Positions 1-9,062 of a stretch of DNA of 64,000 bases are shown one piece after another (the stretch's first letter is position 1; every line of letters begins with the position of its first letter). The position numbers and the translations under genes are program-made. This DNA is from Gemmatimonadaceae bacterium (lineage in GTDB: Bacteria > Gemmatimonadota > Gemmatimonadetes > Gemmatimonadales > Gemmatimonadaceae), in the NCBI GenBank assembly GCA_020851455.1, contig JADZCT010000045.1, positions 1 through 64,000 of the forward strand, in the 5' to 3' direction. The notes under the pieces are model-generated. The model saw nothing but the letters and a program-made list of their open reading frames with translations. It was not told where the DNA came from and did no database searches.

Positions 1-637
1 ACAGGTTCACGTCGTCGCGGAAGTACGCCGTGACGTAGAGGTCGAGCAACCCGTCGCGGTCGTAGTCGAACCAGATGGCGCCATTGCTGTTCACCCAGCG
101 GTCGAGGCCCGCCTCCTTCGTGACGTCGCGGAACTTCAGGCCGCCTTCGTTGTGCAGCAGGGTCAGCTTGCCGTAGCGATAGACGAGCAGGTCCTCGCGC
201 CCGTCGTTGTCGTAGTCGCCCCAGACGGCGCCCATCGAGACGCCCACATCCGGCGAGTTGAGGTCAGCCACACCGGCCTGGCGTGCCACGTCACGGAAGG
301 TGCCGTCGCCGTTGTTCACGTAGAGGGCGTTCGGCTCGCCAAAGCGACTGTTCGTGAAGTAGAGGTCGGGCAGGCCGTCTTCGTTGACGTCCATCACGCT
401 CACGCCGGCGCCGACGCCCGCGATGTGCGGCGCGATGTTGTCGAGCCGCGGGTCGAGCACTGGCCGGTGGTGCACGAAGTTGATTCCGGCCGCGAGGGTG
501 ATGTCGGTAAGGACGAACCCGGGATGCTCCGCGCTCGCTGGCGGAAATACCGCCCGGTGATTGAGGGCTATCACGCCGACGATGCCGGCGACGAAACCAG
601 CCGCGGCAACCACCCTGCGCGTGCGCTGCATTTTCAT
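1..637 (-). CDS. CRTAC1-like VCBS/FG-GAP repeat protein, partial (C-terminus outside window)
   Basis: Reading the minus strand from ATG at 637 gives a protein that begins with a short basic segment and one hydrophobic helix (about residues 8-23, signal anchor or signal peptide). It continues with FG-GAP/VCBS blades carrying calcium-binding loops of the form DxNxDGxxD and DxDxDGxxD; DVNEDGLPD, DYDNDGRED and DYDRDGLLD are visible. The frame is still open at base 1, so the C-terminus (probably more blades and an UnbV domain) is missing. Such proteins are exported beta-propellers of the CRTAC1 family with no settled function. A TAGATT hexamer ends 6 nt before the start. It is the first of three related genes in the first 7 kb. 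Confidence 0.85.
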   Translation of the reverse strand, partial: MKMQRTRRVVAAAGFVAGIVGVIALNHRAVFPPASAEHPGFVLTDITLAAGINFVHHRPVLDPRLDNIAPHIAGVGAGVSVMDVNEDGLPDLYFTNSRFGEPNALYVNNGDGTFRDVARQAGVADLNSPDVGVSMGAVWGDYDNDGREDLLVYRYGKLTLLHNEGGLKFRDVTKEAGLDRWVNSNGAIWFDYDRDGLLDLYVTAYFRDDVNL

Positions 638-643
638 GCCGCC

Positions 644-649
644 AATCTA
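644..649 (-). promoter_or_regulatory. -10-like hexamer of the partial propeller gene
   Basis: TAGATT on the minus strand ends 6 nt before the ATG at 637, so the transcript would start at or next to the start codon. No convincing -35 element is seen. Confidence 0.45.
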
Positions 650-744
650 GGCGCTGGTGCAGCCACGAGCCACCGCAGACCGAACACGCACGCGCTGATG
701 TCGACGAGGCGGGGTTGGGCTCCGACTTCCGCGCATGGCGACGC

Positions 745-773
745 TTGCCCGACCCGGCGTCCAAGCCTAGAGT
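745..773 (+). promoter_or_regulatory. Candidate sigma70 promoter of the TPR/VCBS lipoprotein gene
   Basis: TTGCCC (745-750) and TAGAGT (768-773) are separated by 17 bp, the canonical spacing. The 638-788 gap between divergent genes otherwise shows nothing recognisable. Confidence 0.4.
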
Positions 774-788
774 TCAGCGCCGAGGAGC

Positions 789-3700
789 GTGTTGAACCCC
801 AGGTCTCTCCCATTCTTGCGCGCCGCGGCTCCGCTCGCGGCTGCCGCGCTGCTGAGCTGCGGCCGCGAGCGCCCCGTGGACGCGGGGAGTCTCGTCGCCG
901 CGCGGACGCTCGGGCTTGCGTACCTGCAGATGGACCAGCTCGCCGATGCGGAGACGCAGTTCAAGCGCGTTATCGCCATCGCGCCGGGCGAGGCACTGGG
1001 CCATGCCAACCTCGCGCTCACATACCTCCGCGGCGGACGTCTCGTCGAAGCCGAGGCGGAGGCAAGGCGCGCCCTCGCCCTCGACTCGACCTCCGCCAGC
1101 ATCGCGCTCACCGCCGCCGGCGTGTACGCGGCGCAGGGGCGCCCCGCCGAAGCCCGCGCCGTGCTCGAGCCACGGACCGCGGGCGACGATCCCGCCGTGC
1201 TCTTCGCGCTCGCGCAACTCGATTCCAGCGCTGCCGCCACAGAGAGCCGTCTTGGCCTGCTCAGGCGGATCATCGCGAAGTCGCCCACGAACATCGCCGT
1301 CCGGTTCGCGCAACTCGACGCCTTCGCTTCGCGTGGCCTCGCCGACAGCGCCGCGCGCGCCATCGAGGAGATCCGCCGCATCCGTCCGGAGCCGCCGCGC
1401 GAGGCGCTGGGGCCGTACGGTGTCGCCCTCCCGCTGCTCCGCGCGGGCAAGCTCGCTGAAGCCCGCGCATCGCTCGCGCAGTTCCGAGCCGCGATGGAAC
1501 TCACCCCGGCCTACCAGTCGGCGCTGAGCGCAGTGAAGGGGCCGAACGGCCCGATGGTCGGAAGGCCCGCTCTCACGTTCAGCCCGCGACTCGACATCGC
1601 CCAGCGTGTCACGTCACTCGGCAAGGCCGTTGACGACGCCGTCCGGCTCGCCGATGTCACCGCAGACCTGAAACTCCCTGCCGCAGGCGCAGGCGCGCCG
1701 GCGACGGGCGCGTCAACCGTGGCCGCGGGCGACTTCGACGGCGACGGCGACGATGACCTCTTCGTCTCTGCGTGGGACGCGTCGGCGCAGGCGTTCACAC
1801 CGCGTTTGTACGTGGCTCGCAACGGAGCATTCGAGGACGTTACGAAGGCGGCACGGCTCGACCTCCCCGGCGGCGCAACCTTCGCCATGTGGGCCGACTA
1901 CGACAACGACGGGCACCTCGACCTCTTTGCGATTGGCGCCGACGGCAGGGGCCGCCTCTTCCGCAATACCGGCAGACAGCGGTTCGAAGACGTGACGGCG
2001 CGGGCGCGCGTTTCGGATGTCGGAGGCGCGACGACGGCGACCTTCGTTGATATTGACCACGATGGCGATCTCGACATCGTCGCGGTCGGACCAGGCGGGC
2101 TCCGCGCCCTCCAGAACCATGGTGACGGCACGTTCAGCGACGAGACGGCTGCCTACGGCCTCCATGTCGCCGCGCCTCCCACGCCTGGCGGCGGTACGTA
2201 CGATATCGCGTTCGCCGATTTCGATGGAGACGGCCGCACCGACCTCCTGGTAAGCCGCGGCGCAGCGGGGCTCACCCTCTTCCGCAACGTCGGCGCGCGC
2301 CGGTTCGAGGACGCCACCGCGGCGGCCGGACTCGTCAACGCGGGGGCCGCTGGCGCGATTGCCGTCGGCGACTACGACAATGACGGCGCATTCGACATCA
2401 TCGTCGCGCCGCCAGGCGGAGGCGAGCCCGTCGCGTGGCGCAACCGCGGCAACGCAACATTCACCCGCGACGCCCGGCGCGGCAGCTCGCTCGCAGCGTT
2501 GAGGCAGATCGCCGTGAGTTCGCTCCAGTTCACCGACTACGACAACGATGGCTGGCTCGATATCGTGGCCGTCGGCAAGCCAGACAAGGCCGGAGGGGCC
2601 GCGGCAGGCAACGCCTTCACCGGCAGCGGACTGCGCATCTTCCGCAACGACGGCAAGACCGCGTTCGAAGACCGATCTTCGCTCGTTCCACCGGGAATCG
2701 CCGCCACGTCGCTCGCCATCAGCGACTTCGACAACGACGGTGACGCCGACTTCGTCACCGCCGACGCCGCCACCGGTCCGCGCGCGATCAGAAACGTAGG
2801 CGGCAACGCCAATCTCTACGTCCAGGTGCGCCTCTCCGCGCTCCGCACGGGCAGCGGCAAGAACAACGACTTCGGTATCGGATCGAAACTCGAGCTGCGC
2901 GTCGGCGACGTGGTGCAGACCCGCACCGTGACTTCGCCCGTGACGCGCTTCGGACTCGGCACGCGCCTGAAGGCCGACGTCCTGCGCGTCGAATGGACCA
3001 ACGGCGTTCCGGAAGTGATCTTCTTCCCGGGCTCTGACCAGGACGTGCTCGAGAACGAGATCCTCAAAGGGAGCTGCGCCTTCCTCTACGCGTGGAACGG
3101 CGAGCGATTCGAGTTCGTTACCGACGTCATGTGGCGCAGCGCGCTCGGAATGCCCATGGGACTGATGGCTGGCGGCACCGCGTGGGCGCCGGCGGGAGCG
3201 TCACAGGAGTACCTCCGCATTCCCGGCTCGCTCCTCCAGGCTCGGAACGGTCAGTACGTTCTCCAGTTCACGGAAGAGCTCTGGGAGACTGCCTACGCCG
3301 ACCAGCTCCGGCTCATCGCGGTTGACCATCCGGACTCCGCAACGGTGCACGTTGACGAGCGCTTCGTCCCGCCCGGCCCAGCCGTGACACCGCGCCTCTT
3401 CATGGCAACGCAGCGCCACCCCCCCGTCAGCGCTGTAGACGAGCGCGGCCGCGACGTCCTCCCCGCCATCCGGGACAAGGACGACATCTACGTGTCGAAC
3501 CTCGTCGCGACGGAGTTCCAGGGCATCGTCGAGCCGCACGAACTCGTGATGGACCTCGGCCCGGACGCCGGAGCGCACGGCACCGCCCTCTACCTGCGCG
3601 GCTGGATCTACCCCACCGACGCCAGCATCAACGTTGCGCTCTCGCAGCAAACGCGCATCAAGCCCGCGATGCCAGTGCTCGAGGTACGCGACGCATCCGG

Positions 3701-4343
3701 CGCGTGGAAGCCGGCTGCCGACATCGGCTTCCCCTCGGGCAAGGACAAGACGATCGTCGTTGACCTCGCCGGCAAGTTCCCGACCCGCGACCATCACGTG
3801 CGCATCCGCACAAACATGCAGATCTACTGGGACCAGGCATTCGTCGCGACCGAGGCGCCTGAAAGCCCCGTGAAGATGACGGAACTCACGCTGCAGTCCG
3901 CCGACTTGCACTATCGCGGCGCTTCGGAGATGCACCGCAAGGGCGGCCGCTACGGGCCACAGTGGTTCGACTACGACAAGGTCACGCGCGATCCCGCATG
4001 GCGTCCGATCACCGGACGCTTCACGCGCTTTGGCGACGTCCTCCCGCTCCTTCGCGCCTCCGACGACATGTTCGTGGTGATGGCGCCCGGCGACGAAGTC
4101 ACCCTCCGGTTCGACGCCACCATCCCGCCCCCGCCATCCGGCTGGACGCGCGACTTCCTCCTCTTCTCCGACGGCTGGATCAAGGACTCGGACCTGAACA
4201 CCGCGCTCGGCACGACCTCCGATCCGCTGCCCTTCCATGCCATCAAGGAGTATCCGTACGCTCCGGGCGAGAAGTACCCGGACGACGCCGTGCACAGGCG
4301 CTACCTGCGCCAATACCACACGCGGGTAATCGGGCGGCGCTGA
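789..4343 (+). CDS. Lipoprotein with TPR, seven VCBS/FG-GAP blades, UnbV domain and a large unknown C-terminal domain
   Basis: 1184 aa from GTG 789. The N-terminus is a lipoprotein signal (hydrophobic stretch ending LLSC, Cys24), so the protein should be anchored in the outer or inner membrane. TPR-like helices follow at about residues 35-250. Seven calcium-loop motifs lie between about residues 315 and 650 (for example DFDGDGDDD, DYDNDGHLD, DIDHDGDLD, DFDNDGDAD), enough for one seven-bladed propeller. An ASPIC/UnbV-like domain spans about 670-760. The last 420 residues are a conserved-looking domain I do not recognise. AGGAG at 783-787 lies only 1 nt from GTG 789, so TTG 792 is a possible alternative start. 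The gene is convergent with the next propeller gene, in which the TPR block is at the other end. Confidence 0.85.
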   Translation: MLNPRSLPFLRAAAPLAAAALLSCGRERPVDAGSLVAARTLGLAYLQMDQLADAETQFKRVIAIAPGEALGHANLALTYLRGGRLVEAEAEARRALALDSTSASIALTAAGVYAAQGRPAEARAVLEPRTAGDDPAVLFALAQLDSSAAATESRLGLLRRIIAKSPTNIAVRFAQLDAFASRGLADSAARAIEEIRRIRPEPPREALGPYGVALPLLRAGKLAEARASLAQFRAAMELTPAYQSALSAVKGPNGPMVGRPALTFSPRLDIAQRVTSLGKAVDDAVRLADVTADLKLPAAGAGAPATGASTVAAGDFDGDGDDDLFVSAWDASAQAFTPRLYVARNGAFEDVTKAARLDLPGGATFAMWADYDNDGHLDLFAIGADGRGRLFRNTGRQRFEDVTARARVSDVGGATTATFVDIDHDGDLDIVAVGPGGLRALQNHGDGTFSDETAAYGLHVAAPPTPGGGTYDIAFADFDGDGRTDLLVSRGAAGLTLFRNVGARRFEDATAAAGLVNAGAAGAIAVGDYDNDGAFDIIVAPPGGGEPVAWRNRGNATFTRDARRGSSLAALRQIAVSSLQFTDYDNDGWLDIVAVGKPDKAGGAAAGNAFTGSGLRIFRNDGKTAFEDRSSLVPPGIAATSLAISDFDNDGDADFVTADAATGPRAIRNVGGNANLYVQVRLSALRTGSGKNNDFGIGSKLELRVGDVVQTRTVTSPVTRFGLGTRLKADVLRVEWTNGVPEVIFFPGSDQDVLENEILKGSCAFLYAWNGERFEFVTDVMWRSALGMPMGLMAGGTAWAPAGASQEYLRIPGSLLQARNGQYVLQFTEELWETAYADQLRLIAVDHPDSATVHVDERFVPPGPAVTPRLFMATQRHPPVSAVDERGRDVLPAIRDKDDIYVSNLVATEFQGIVEPHELVMDLGPDAGAHGTALYLRGWIYPTDASINVALSQQTRIKPAMPVLEVRDASGAWKPAADIGFPSGKDKTIVVDLAGKFPTRDHHVRIRTNMQIYWDQAFVATEAPESPVKMTELTLQSADLHYRGASEMHRKGGRYGPQWFDYDKVTRDPAWRPITGRFTRFGDVLPLLRASDDMFVVMAPGDEVTLRFDATIPPPPSGWTRDFLLFSDGWIKDSDLNTALGTTSDPLPFHAIKEYPYAPGEKYPDDAVHRRYLRQYHTRVIGRR

Positions 4344-4368
4344 GTCAGCGACGCCAGGTCAGCGCCGC
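4334..4368. terminator. Bidirectional hairpin spanning both convergent stop codons
   Basis: A perfect 10-bp stem (4334-4343 with 4359-4368) encloses a 15-nt loop. Each arm contains the stop codon of one of the two convergent propeller genes. A nested palindrome, cgctga-g-tcagcg (4338-4350), offers an alternative fold. No long T tract follows, so it may be a processing or stability hairpin rather than an efficient intrinsic terminator. Confidence 0.5.
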
Positions 4369-6953
4369 GCGGCGGCAAGCAGACTGTCGAGCCGCCCGTA
4401 GCGTTCGCGCATCAGCGCGCGGGCGTCTCCCTGCGCAAGATTCGCCGTGAGCGACTCGAACTGCCCGCAACGGCGCCTCGCCGCCCTCAGGGCGGACCCG
4501 GTCTTCGTGTCACCCTCGTTGGTTGCGCCTGCCACCGCGGCCGCGGGCGGCGCCGCGCGAGCCGCCTCAAACTCGCGCAGGGCGCCCGCCTCATCGCCTG
4601 CCTTCAGCGCGAGGTAGCCAAGGTAGAAGTGCGCCTGCGGGCTCGACCGATGGGTCGCCAGCACCGAGCGAAACAATTCGCCCGCGCGCGCCCTGTTCCC
4701 ACGCAACAGCGCCGATTCGCCCAGGTGAACCATCGGCCCGGTGTTCTCGCGGTTCACGTCGTGGGCCGCATTGAGGTACTTGTCCGCCGAGTCGGGGCGG
4801 AGCGGCGCTCCGGGGTCCAGGCAAAGGAACAACGCGCCCATCTGCGAGAGCCCCCGCGGGCTCCGCGGATCCGCGGCAAGCAGCCGCCTCCAGGCCGCCT
4901 CTGCCTCGGCAAAGCCGCCGAGGTCGAGCTGCAACGTTCCGGTGTAGTAGAGAGCATCGGCGTGCGACGGGTTGAGCGCGAGGGCGGCAGCGTACTTGCC
5001 GAGCGCTTCCGCGTACTTCCCGTCCACGCGCAGCGACGACGCCTCGCGCATCAGTTTCCAGAATTCTTCGACGCTCGCACGATCGCTTGCCGCGCCGCGG
5101 CTGCTCGTCTCCGCGGCATCGCGCGATGCAACGGACCCGCGCGCTTCGTCAACCGAAATCCGCTGGTTTGCCGCTGCTCCGGCGATGGTCGTCTTCCGAC
5201 CGCCGAGCCACGTGACCTCGACCGTGTCAACACTGGTGAGCGCGCCCAGCCCGAACGTCTCGATCGCCTCGTTCTGCGAGAGGTACGACGCCTGGGCACC
5301 CACCTGGCGCACCTGGCTCCGCCCACCGGCCACGATGCGAACCACCGCCCCAAGCCCCTGGGTGTTCGTCCTGCCGCGGAGCCCGACCTGGAGCCAGTGG
5401 TTGGCGTTGCCGCCATCGTTGCGCAGCAGGTATCCCTGCCCGCCGTTCGTCGTGACGAAAACGTCAATGTCGCCGTCGTTGTCGAAGTCGGCGAAGGCGG
5501 CGCCGCGACCCACATAGGCCGAGCCGAAGAACGCGCCGCTCACCGGCGACACGTCGAAAAACCCCTTCTCGTTGTTCCGGTTCCAGAAAAGCCTGGGGCG
5601 CATTGCGCCAAGCTTCGTCGGGTCGTCGCGGCGCTGCAACGTGCTGCCGTTCACGACGAAGAGGTCCGGGCGACCGTCGAGGTCGTAGTCAATGAACGAC
5701 GTCCCCCACCCGATGTAGTCGAGCGAAACCTGGCCCAGCCCGTATCGGTCGGACTCGTCCACGAACCTGAGCGGCGCGGCCTTTACGGCCTGCTGCCCGG
5801 CCGGCGGCACATTCGAGTAGAGCGCGTTCCCCTGCGCGATCCAGTGCGTGAGGAAGAGATCCATGCGACCGTCGCCGTTCCAGTCGCCAACGGCGATCCC
5901 CATCGAGCTGCGGTAGTCCGCGATGTGCGCGGCGTGGGTGATGTCCTCGAAGGTGCCGTCATGCTTGTTGCGGTACAGCATGTTGTCGGAAACGTCGTTG
6001 CCAACGTAGAGGTCCAGCCAGCCGTCGCCATCGAAGTCCGCCCACGCCGCCGCCAGGCCACGTCCCGCGGGATTGTCCACGCCCGCCGCCTTCGCGCGCT
6101 CCGTGAAACGGCCATTCCCGTCGTTGTGGAAGAGGAGCTTGCTGATGCCGGGGAACGATGCTGGGTTGATCGTCGCGGGGTTCTCAACGTCAGCCACGCC
6201 GGCCGCCGTGGGATCGGGTGTTGCCCGGTAGTTCACGTAGCCAGTGATGTACAGGTCGAGGCGGCCGTCGCGGTCGTAGTCGCCCCAGGCCGCGCCGGTC
6301 CAGAATCCCTCGGGTCCCCCGATCCCGGACGACGCGCTCACGTCGCTGAAGTGCCCGTTGCCATCGTTGTGGTACAGCACGTTGTGCCCGTACGCGGTAA
6401 AGAGCAGGTCGAGCCGCCCGTCGCCGTCGTAATCCGCCCACGACGCGGCCATCCCCCAGCCGCGAAAGTCAATTCCCGCCGCGTCGGTGACGTCCGTGAA
6501 CGTGCCGTCGCGATTATTGCGGTACAGCCGCGCGCGCGCCGGCGATGCAAGCCGTTCGGCATCGGTCATCGTGATCGGGCCCGCCTCGTTCGCGATCGCG
6601 AGGTCAACCCAGCCGTCGCCGTCGTAGTCGCCCCAGGCGGCGCCGGAGCCCATGTCCTCCGGGAGCTGCGAGGTGCGCACGCCGCTGAAGTGCTTGAAGT
6701 TGATCCCCGCCGCGCGGGTTACGTCGGTGAACGTGACGCGCGGATGGTCGTCGGGCACGGCGCGGTCGAGCTCCGAGGTGATCCCCTGTATCTTCTCGCC
6801 CGGCTTGTACGTGCCGCTCCGGCCCAGCAGGGCCCACGCAGCCCCGCCCGCGAGAACGACAAACGCGGCCGCAGCTCCGGCAACGACTCGTATCTGGCGC
6901 CGGCGCCGGCTCGGCGCGCGGCGGGCCCGCGCTCCCGGAGAGCCGTCAGTCAT
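4359..6953 (-). CDS. Membrane-anchored VCBS/FG-GAP propeller with UnbV and C-terminal TPR
   Basis: 864 aa. A basic N-terminus (RRAPSRRRRQIR) is followed by one transmembrane helix at about residues 23-43, placing the rest in the periplasm. Seven calcium-loop motifs follow (DYDGDGWVD, DYDGDGRLD, DYDRDGRLD, DFDGDGWLD, DWNGDGRMD, DYDLDGRPD, DFDNDGDID), then an ASPIC/UnbV domain at about 545-625 and a TPR array at about 650-830. The order propeller-UnbV-TPR is the reverse of the neighbouring plus-strand gene. Its ATG overlaps the last 8 nt of the upstream multihaem cytochrome gene, so translation is likely coupled and the two products may work together. No enzymatic motif is visible. The role (scaffold, adhesion or cofactor-binding) is unknown. 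Confidence 0.87.
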   Translation of the reverse strand: MTDGSPGARARRAPSRRRRQIRVVAGAAAAFVVLAGGAAWALLGRSGTYKPGEKIQGITSELDRAVPDDHPRVTFTDVTRAAGINFKHFSGVRTSQLPEDMGSGAAWGDYDGDGWVDLAIANEAGPITMTDAERLASPARARLYRNNRDGTFTDVTDAAGIDFRGWGMAASWADYDGDGRLDLLFTAYGHNVLYHNDGNGHFSDVSASSGIGGPEGFWTGAAWGDYDRDGRLDLYITGYVNYRATPDPTAAGVADVENPATINPASFPGISKLLFHNDGNGRFTERAKAAGVDNPAGRGLAAAWADFDGDGWLDLYVGNDVSDNMLYRNKHDGTFEDITHAAHIADYRSSMGIAVGDWNGDGRMDLFLTHWIAQGNALYSNVPPAGQQAVKAAPLRFVDESDRYGLGQVSLDYIGWGTSFIDYDLDGRPDLFVVNGSTLQRRDDPTKLGAMRPRLFWNRNNEKGFFDVSPVSGAFFGSAYVGRGAAFADFDNDGDIDVFVTTNGGQGYLLRNDGGNANHWLQVGLRGRTNTQGLGAVVRIVAGGRSQVRQVGAQASYLSQNEAIETFGLGALTSVDTVEVTWLGGRKTTIAGAAANQRISVDEARGSVASRDAAETSSRGAASDRASVEEFWKLMREASSLRVDGKYAEALGKYAAALALNPSHADALYYTGTLQLDLGGFAEAEAAWRRLLAADPRSPRGLSQMGALFLCLDPGAPLRPDSADKYLNAAHDVNRENTGPMVHLGESALLRGNRARAGELFRSVLATHRSSPQAHFYLGYLALKAGDEAGALREFEAARAAPPAAAVAGATNEGDTKTGSALRAARRRCGQFESLTANLAQGDARALMRERYGRLDSLLAAARR

Positions 6954-8946
6954 CGCCCGCCACGCGAATCACCTTGCTGTCTTCCGACATCACCGTGATC
7001 GGTGCCGTCATACCCGACTTCGCGCCGAAGAGGAAGTTGAGCAGAAACTGGTCAGCCTTCCGGTAGAGGAGCCGCGCGCGAACGTGCAGCTCCTTCGCGT
7101 GGCCGGGGTAGCTGAACGTGAACTCCTGCTTGTCGGAGTACCCCGGAAAGATCGCGCGGCGGTACCGCACGCCAACCATCTCCCAGAGGTTGTGCCGGTC
7201 AATCACGTTGCCGTTCTGGTCCACCGGCTCGGCCTTGAGCATGAACGACCCCGGCTCGATGAAGTTCGCCGAGTCGCGCATGCCGCTCTCGAATACCACG
7301 CGCCCGTCCTGATCGGTGACCTCGAGTTCCACCCACGACTGTATGATGTCGAGCGGTCCCGTGGGATAGTCGTGGCCAACCTTGTTGTTCCTGAGCGACG
7401 CCTCGACCGTCACCTTCTCCCCGCGGCGCGCAACCTCGGGCGCGCGCAGCGCGACCGGCACCGCGCCGCCGTCGCGCCACTTGTCGGCGATCTCGGGCAC
7501 CGTGATTTCGCCGCGCAGCCATTGCTCCGTGAGACGCACGTGCTCCTCGGCGCCAGGCAGCTTCAGGATCGTCGGGATCCACTGGTTCGCGCCCAGGAAC
7601 CTGTGGCTCCGATGCTTGCCGTCCGACGGCTTGCGGTTGTAGTCCAGGTCGTCGCCGCGCGCCGGATCCTTCGATTCCTGCAGTGGCATGTGGCATTCGC
7701 GGCACTCGATGGTGGTCTTGGCATCACCCGGATGGTTCCAGCGTCCCGTGCGCCAGTTGTCGTACTGGTTCTGGAGCTGCACCCAGCCGACCTTGTTGAT
7801 CTCCTCGTCAATGAACTGCTTGTGGCAGCCCGCGCAGAACTCGGGGCTCTTGAAGAGCTTGTGCTCGAGCGTCGCGACGTGGTACCGCGGGTACGCCCTG
7901 ATGAGGAAGTCGCGAATCAGCCGTGGCGCACCAACCGTGTCGGAGTACTCGAACATGTAGCGGCCCGGCTGCGTCATGACGAACGCCGCGTTGCCCTTCG
8001 TGTCGGTCTCGCGGATCGCGTGGCACGAGATGCACGACACGCCTTCCTGGTAGCCGGCAAGGTTCGTGAGGTCGCCCGCGAAGATGTTCTTGGTGCCCGA
8101 GAAAAGCGAAATCGGGTCGTGGCAGCCGCCGCAATAGCGCGTTGATTCCGGACCGTTCTGCTCGCCCATCAGTTCCTGCACCTTCTGGAACGCGGGGTCC
8201 ATCGCAGCGTAGCGGTGCGCGCTCGCCTCCCACTCCCTGTACACCTCCACATGGCAGCCGCCATTGCCGCACGACGCCGACCCGCTGAGCGAGCGCGAGT
8301 CGTACGCGCCGCCGCTCGCCGTGCGCGCCAGACTGGGCGCGAACGGCCTGTCCTTGCCAAACACGTAGCTGTAGTCCGCCGGCAGTTCGTTGTTCAGTTC
8401 AACCGGCTTGTGGAGAAGGACGATCGCCGGAACCAGAAGCAGCGGCGCGAAACCCACGATTCCCGCCCGGCGCGCGAATGCGCGCGACGCCGGTTTCAGT
8501 TCAGTGCCATCGGCCGCATTCGACGCGCGCCGGAAAAGCGTGGCCACGTGCGGAACCAGCGACCCCAGCAGTCCCGCCGTCGAAAGCAGGTGGACTACGT
8601 CCCACGCGCGCGAGATCCGCGTTGCGAACAGCGCCTGCGCCGTGAGCACCAGCCCCGAAATGATGAGGAGCAGCACCATCGCCATGGCGAGGTAGCCCGT
8701 AAGCGAAACGTGCGTGGTGCGCAGCGAGCGGTAGATGCGCCAATGCCGCCACTGATAGGCAACGTAGGGGATCACCAGCACGAACCCCGCAGCGGTATGG
8801 AGCAACACCATCACCTGGTTCGCGACGCTGAACGGCAGCAGGTAGTTAGCCAGCCCGGTCAGAGCCTCGAAGATGAGCAGCCCAACGACCCCTTGGGCGA
8901 GAGGGCGGGTCCATTCGTGCGCCCGGGGGTGCGAATAGCTCGACAT
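6946..8946 (-). CDS. Membrane cytochrome: b-type anchor fused to five c-type haem motifs
   Basis: 666 aa from ATG 8946. The frame stays open upstream to 9075, but the 43 extra residues look non-coding. About five hydrophobic helices fill the first 200 residues, with histidines inside helices (LLHTAAG, VVHLLSTAG, VPHVATLF) as in cytochrome b561-like anchors. The periplasmic part has four CXXCH motifs (CGGCH, CISCH, CAGCH, CRECH) and one CX4CH (CGNGGCH), so up to five covalent haems, followed by a beta-rich C-terminal domain of about 200 residues. This architecture suggests transfer of electrons from the quinone pool to periplasmic haems. The partner or terminal acceptor is not shown by the sequence. 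It overlaps the propeller-TPR gene by 8 nt. Confidence 0.85.
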   Translation of the reverse strand: MSSYSHPRAHEWTRPLAQGVVGLLIFEALTGLANYLLPFSVANQVMVLLHTAAGFVLVIPYVAYQWRHWRIYRSLRTTHVSLTGYLAMAMVLLLIISGLVLTAQALFATRISRAWDVVHLLSTAGLLGSLVPHVATLFRRASNAADGTELKPASRAFARRAGIVGFAPLLLVPAIVLLHKPVELNNELPADYSYVFGKDRPFAPSLARTASGGAYDSRSLSGSASCGNGGCHVEVYREWEASAHRYAAMDPAFQKVQELMGEQNGPESTRYCGGCHDPISLFSGTKNIFAGDLTNLAGYQEGVSCISCHAIRETDTKGNAAFVMTQPGRYMFEYSDTVGAPRLIRDFLIRAYPRYHVATLEHKLFKSPEFCAGCHKQFIDEEINKVGWVQLQNQYDNWRTGRWNHPGDAKTTIECRECHMPLQESKDPARGDDLDYNRKPSDGKHRSHRFLGANQWIPTILKLPGAEEHVRLTEQWLRGEITVPEIADKWRDGGAVPVALRAPEVARRGEKVTVEASLRNNKVGHDYPTGPLDIIQSWVELEVTDQDGRVVFESGMRDSANFIEPGSFMLKAEPVDQNGNVIDRHNLWEMVGVRYRRAIFPGYSDKQEFTFSYPGHAKELHVRARLLYRKADQFLLNFLFGAKSGMTAPITVMSEDSKVIRVAGDD

Positions 8947-9006
8947 GAATCGGTGCCGGAATCTGCCCGCCGGATCGGCGCACGTTGTCCGGGAAAGGGG
9001 GACGGC

Positions 9007-9012
9007 ATTGTA
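9007..9012 (-). promoter_or_regulatory. Possible -10 element for the cytochrome operon
   Basis: TACAAT on the minus strand would give a leader of roughly 55 nt before ATG 8946. No good -35 is visible. The assignment is weak. Confidence 0.25.
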
Positions 9013-9062
9013 GGGAAACACCGGACTCGCGCTGACGCTGGCGGCGGCAGCGAAACCTGCCG

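Noticed and set aside
3201-4319. A 372-codon minus-strand frame
   Set aside because: Antisense shadow of the TPR/propeller lipoprotein gene without recognisable motifs.
4629-6998. A 789-codon open frame on the plus strand
   Set aside because: It lies antisense to the propeller-TPR gene. The composition is Arg/Val/Ala-biased without domains, an effect of high GC on the opposite strand.
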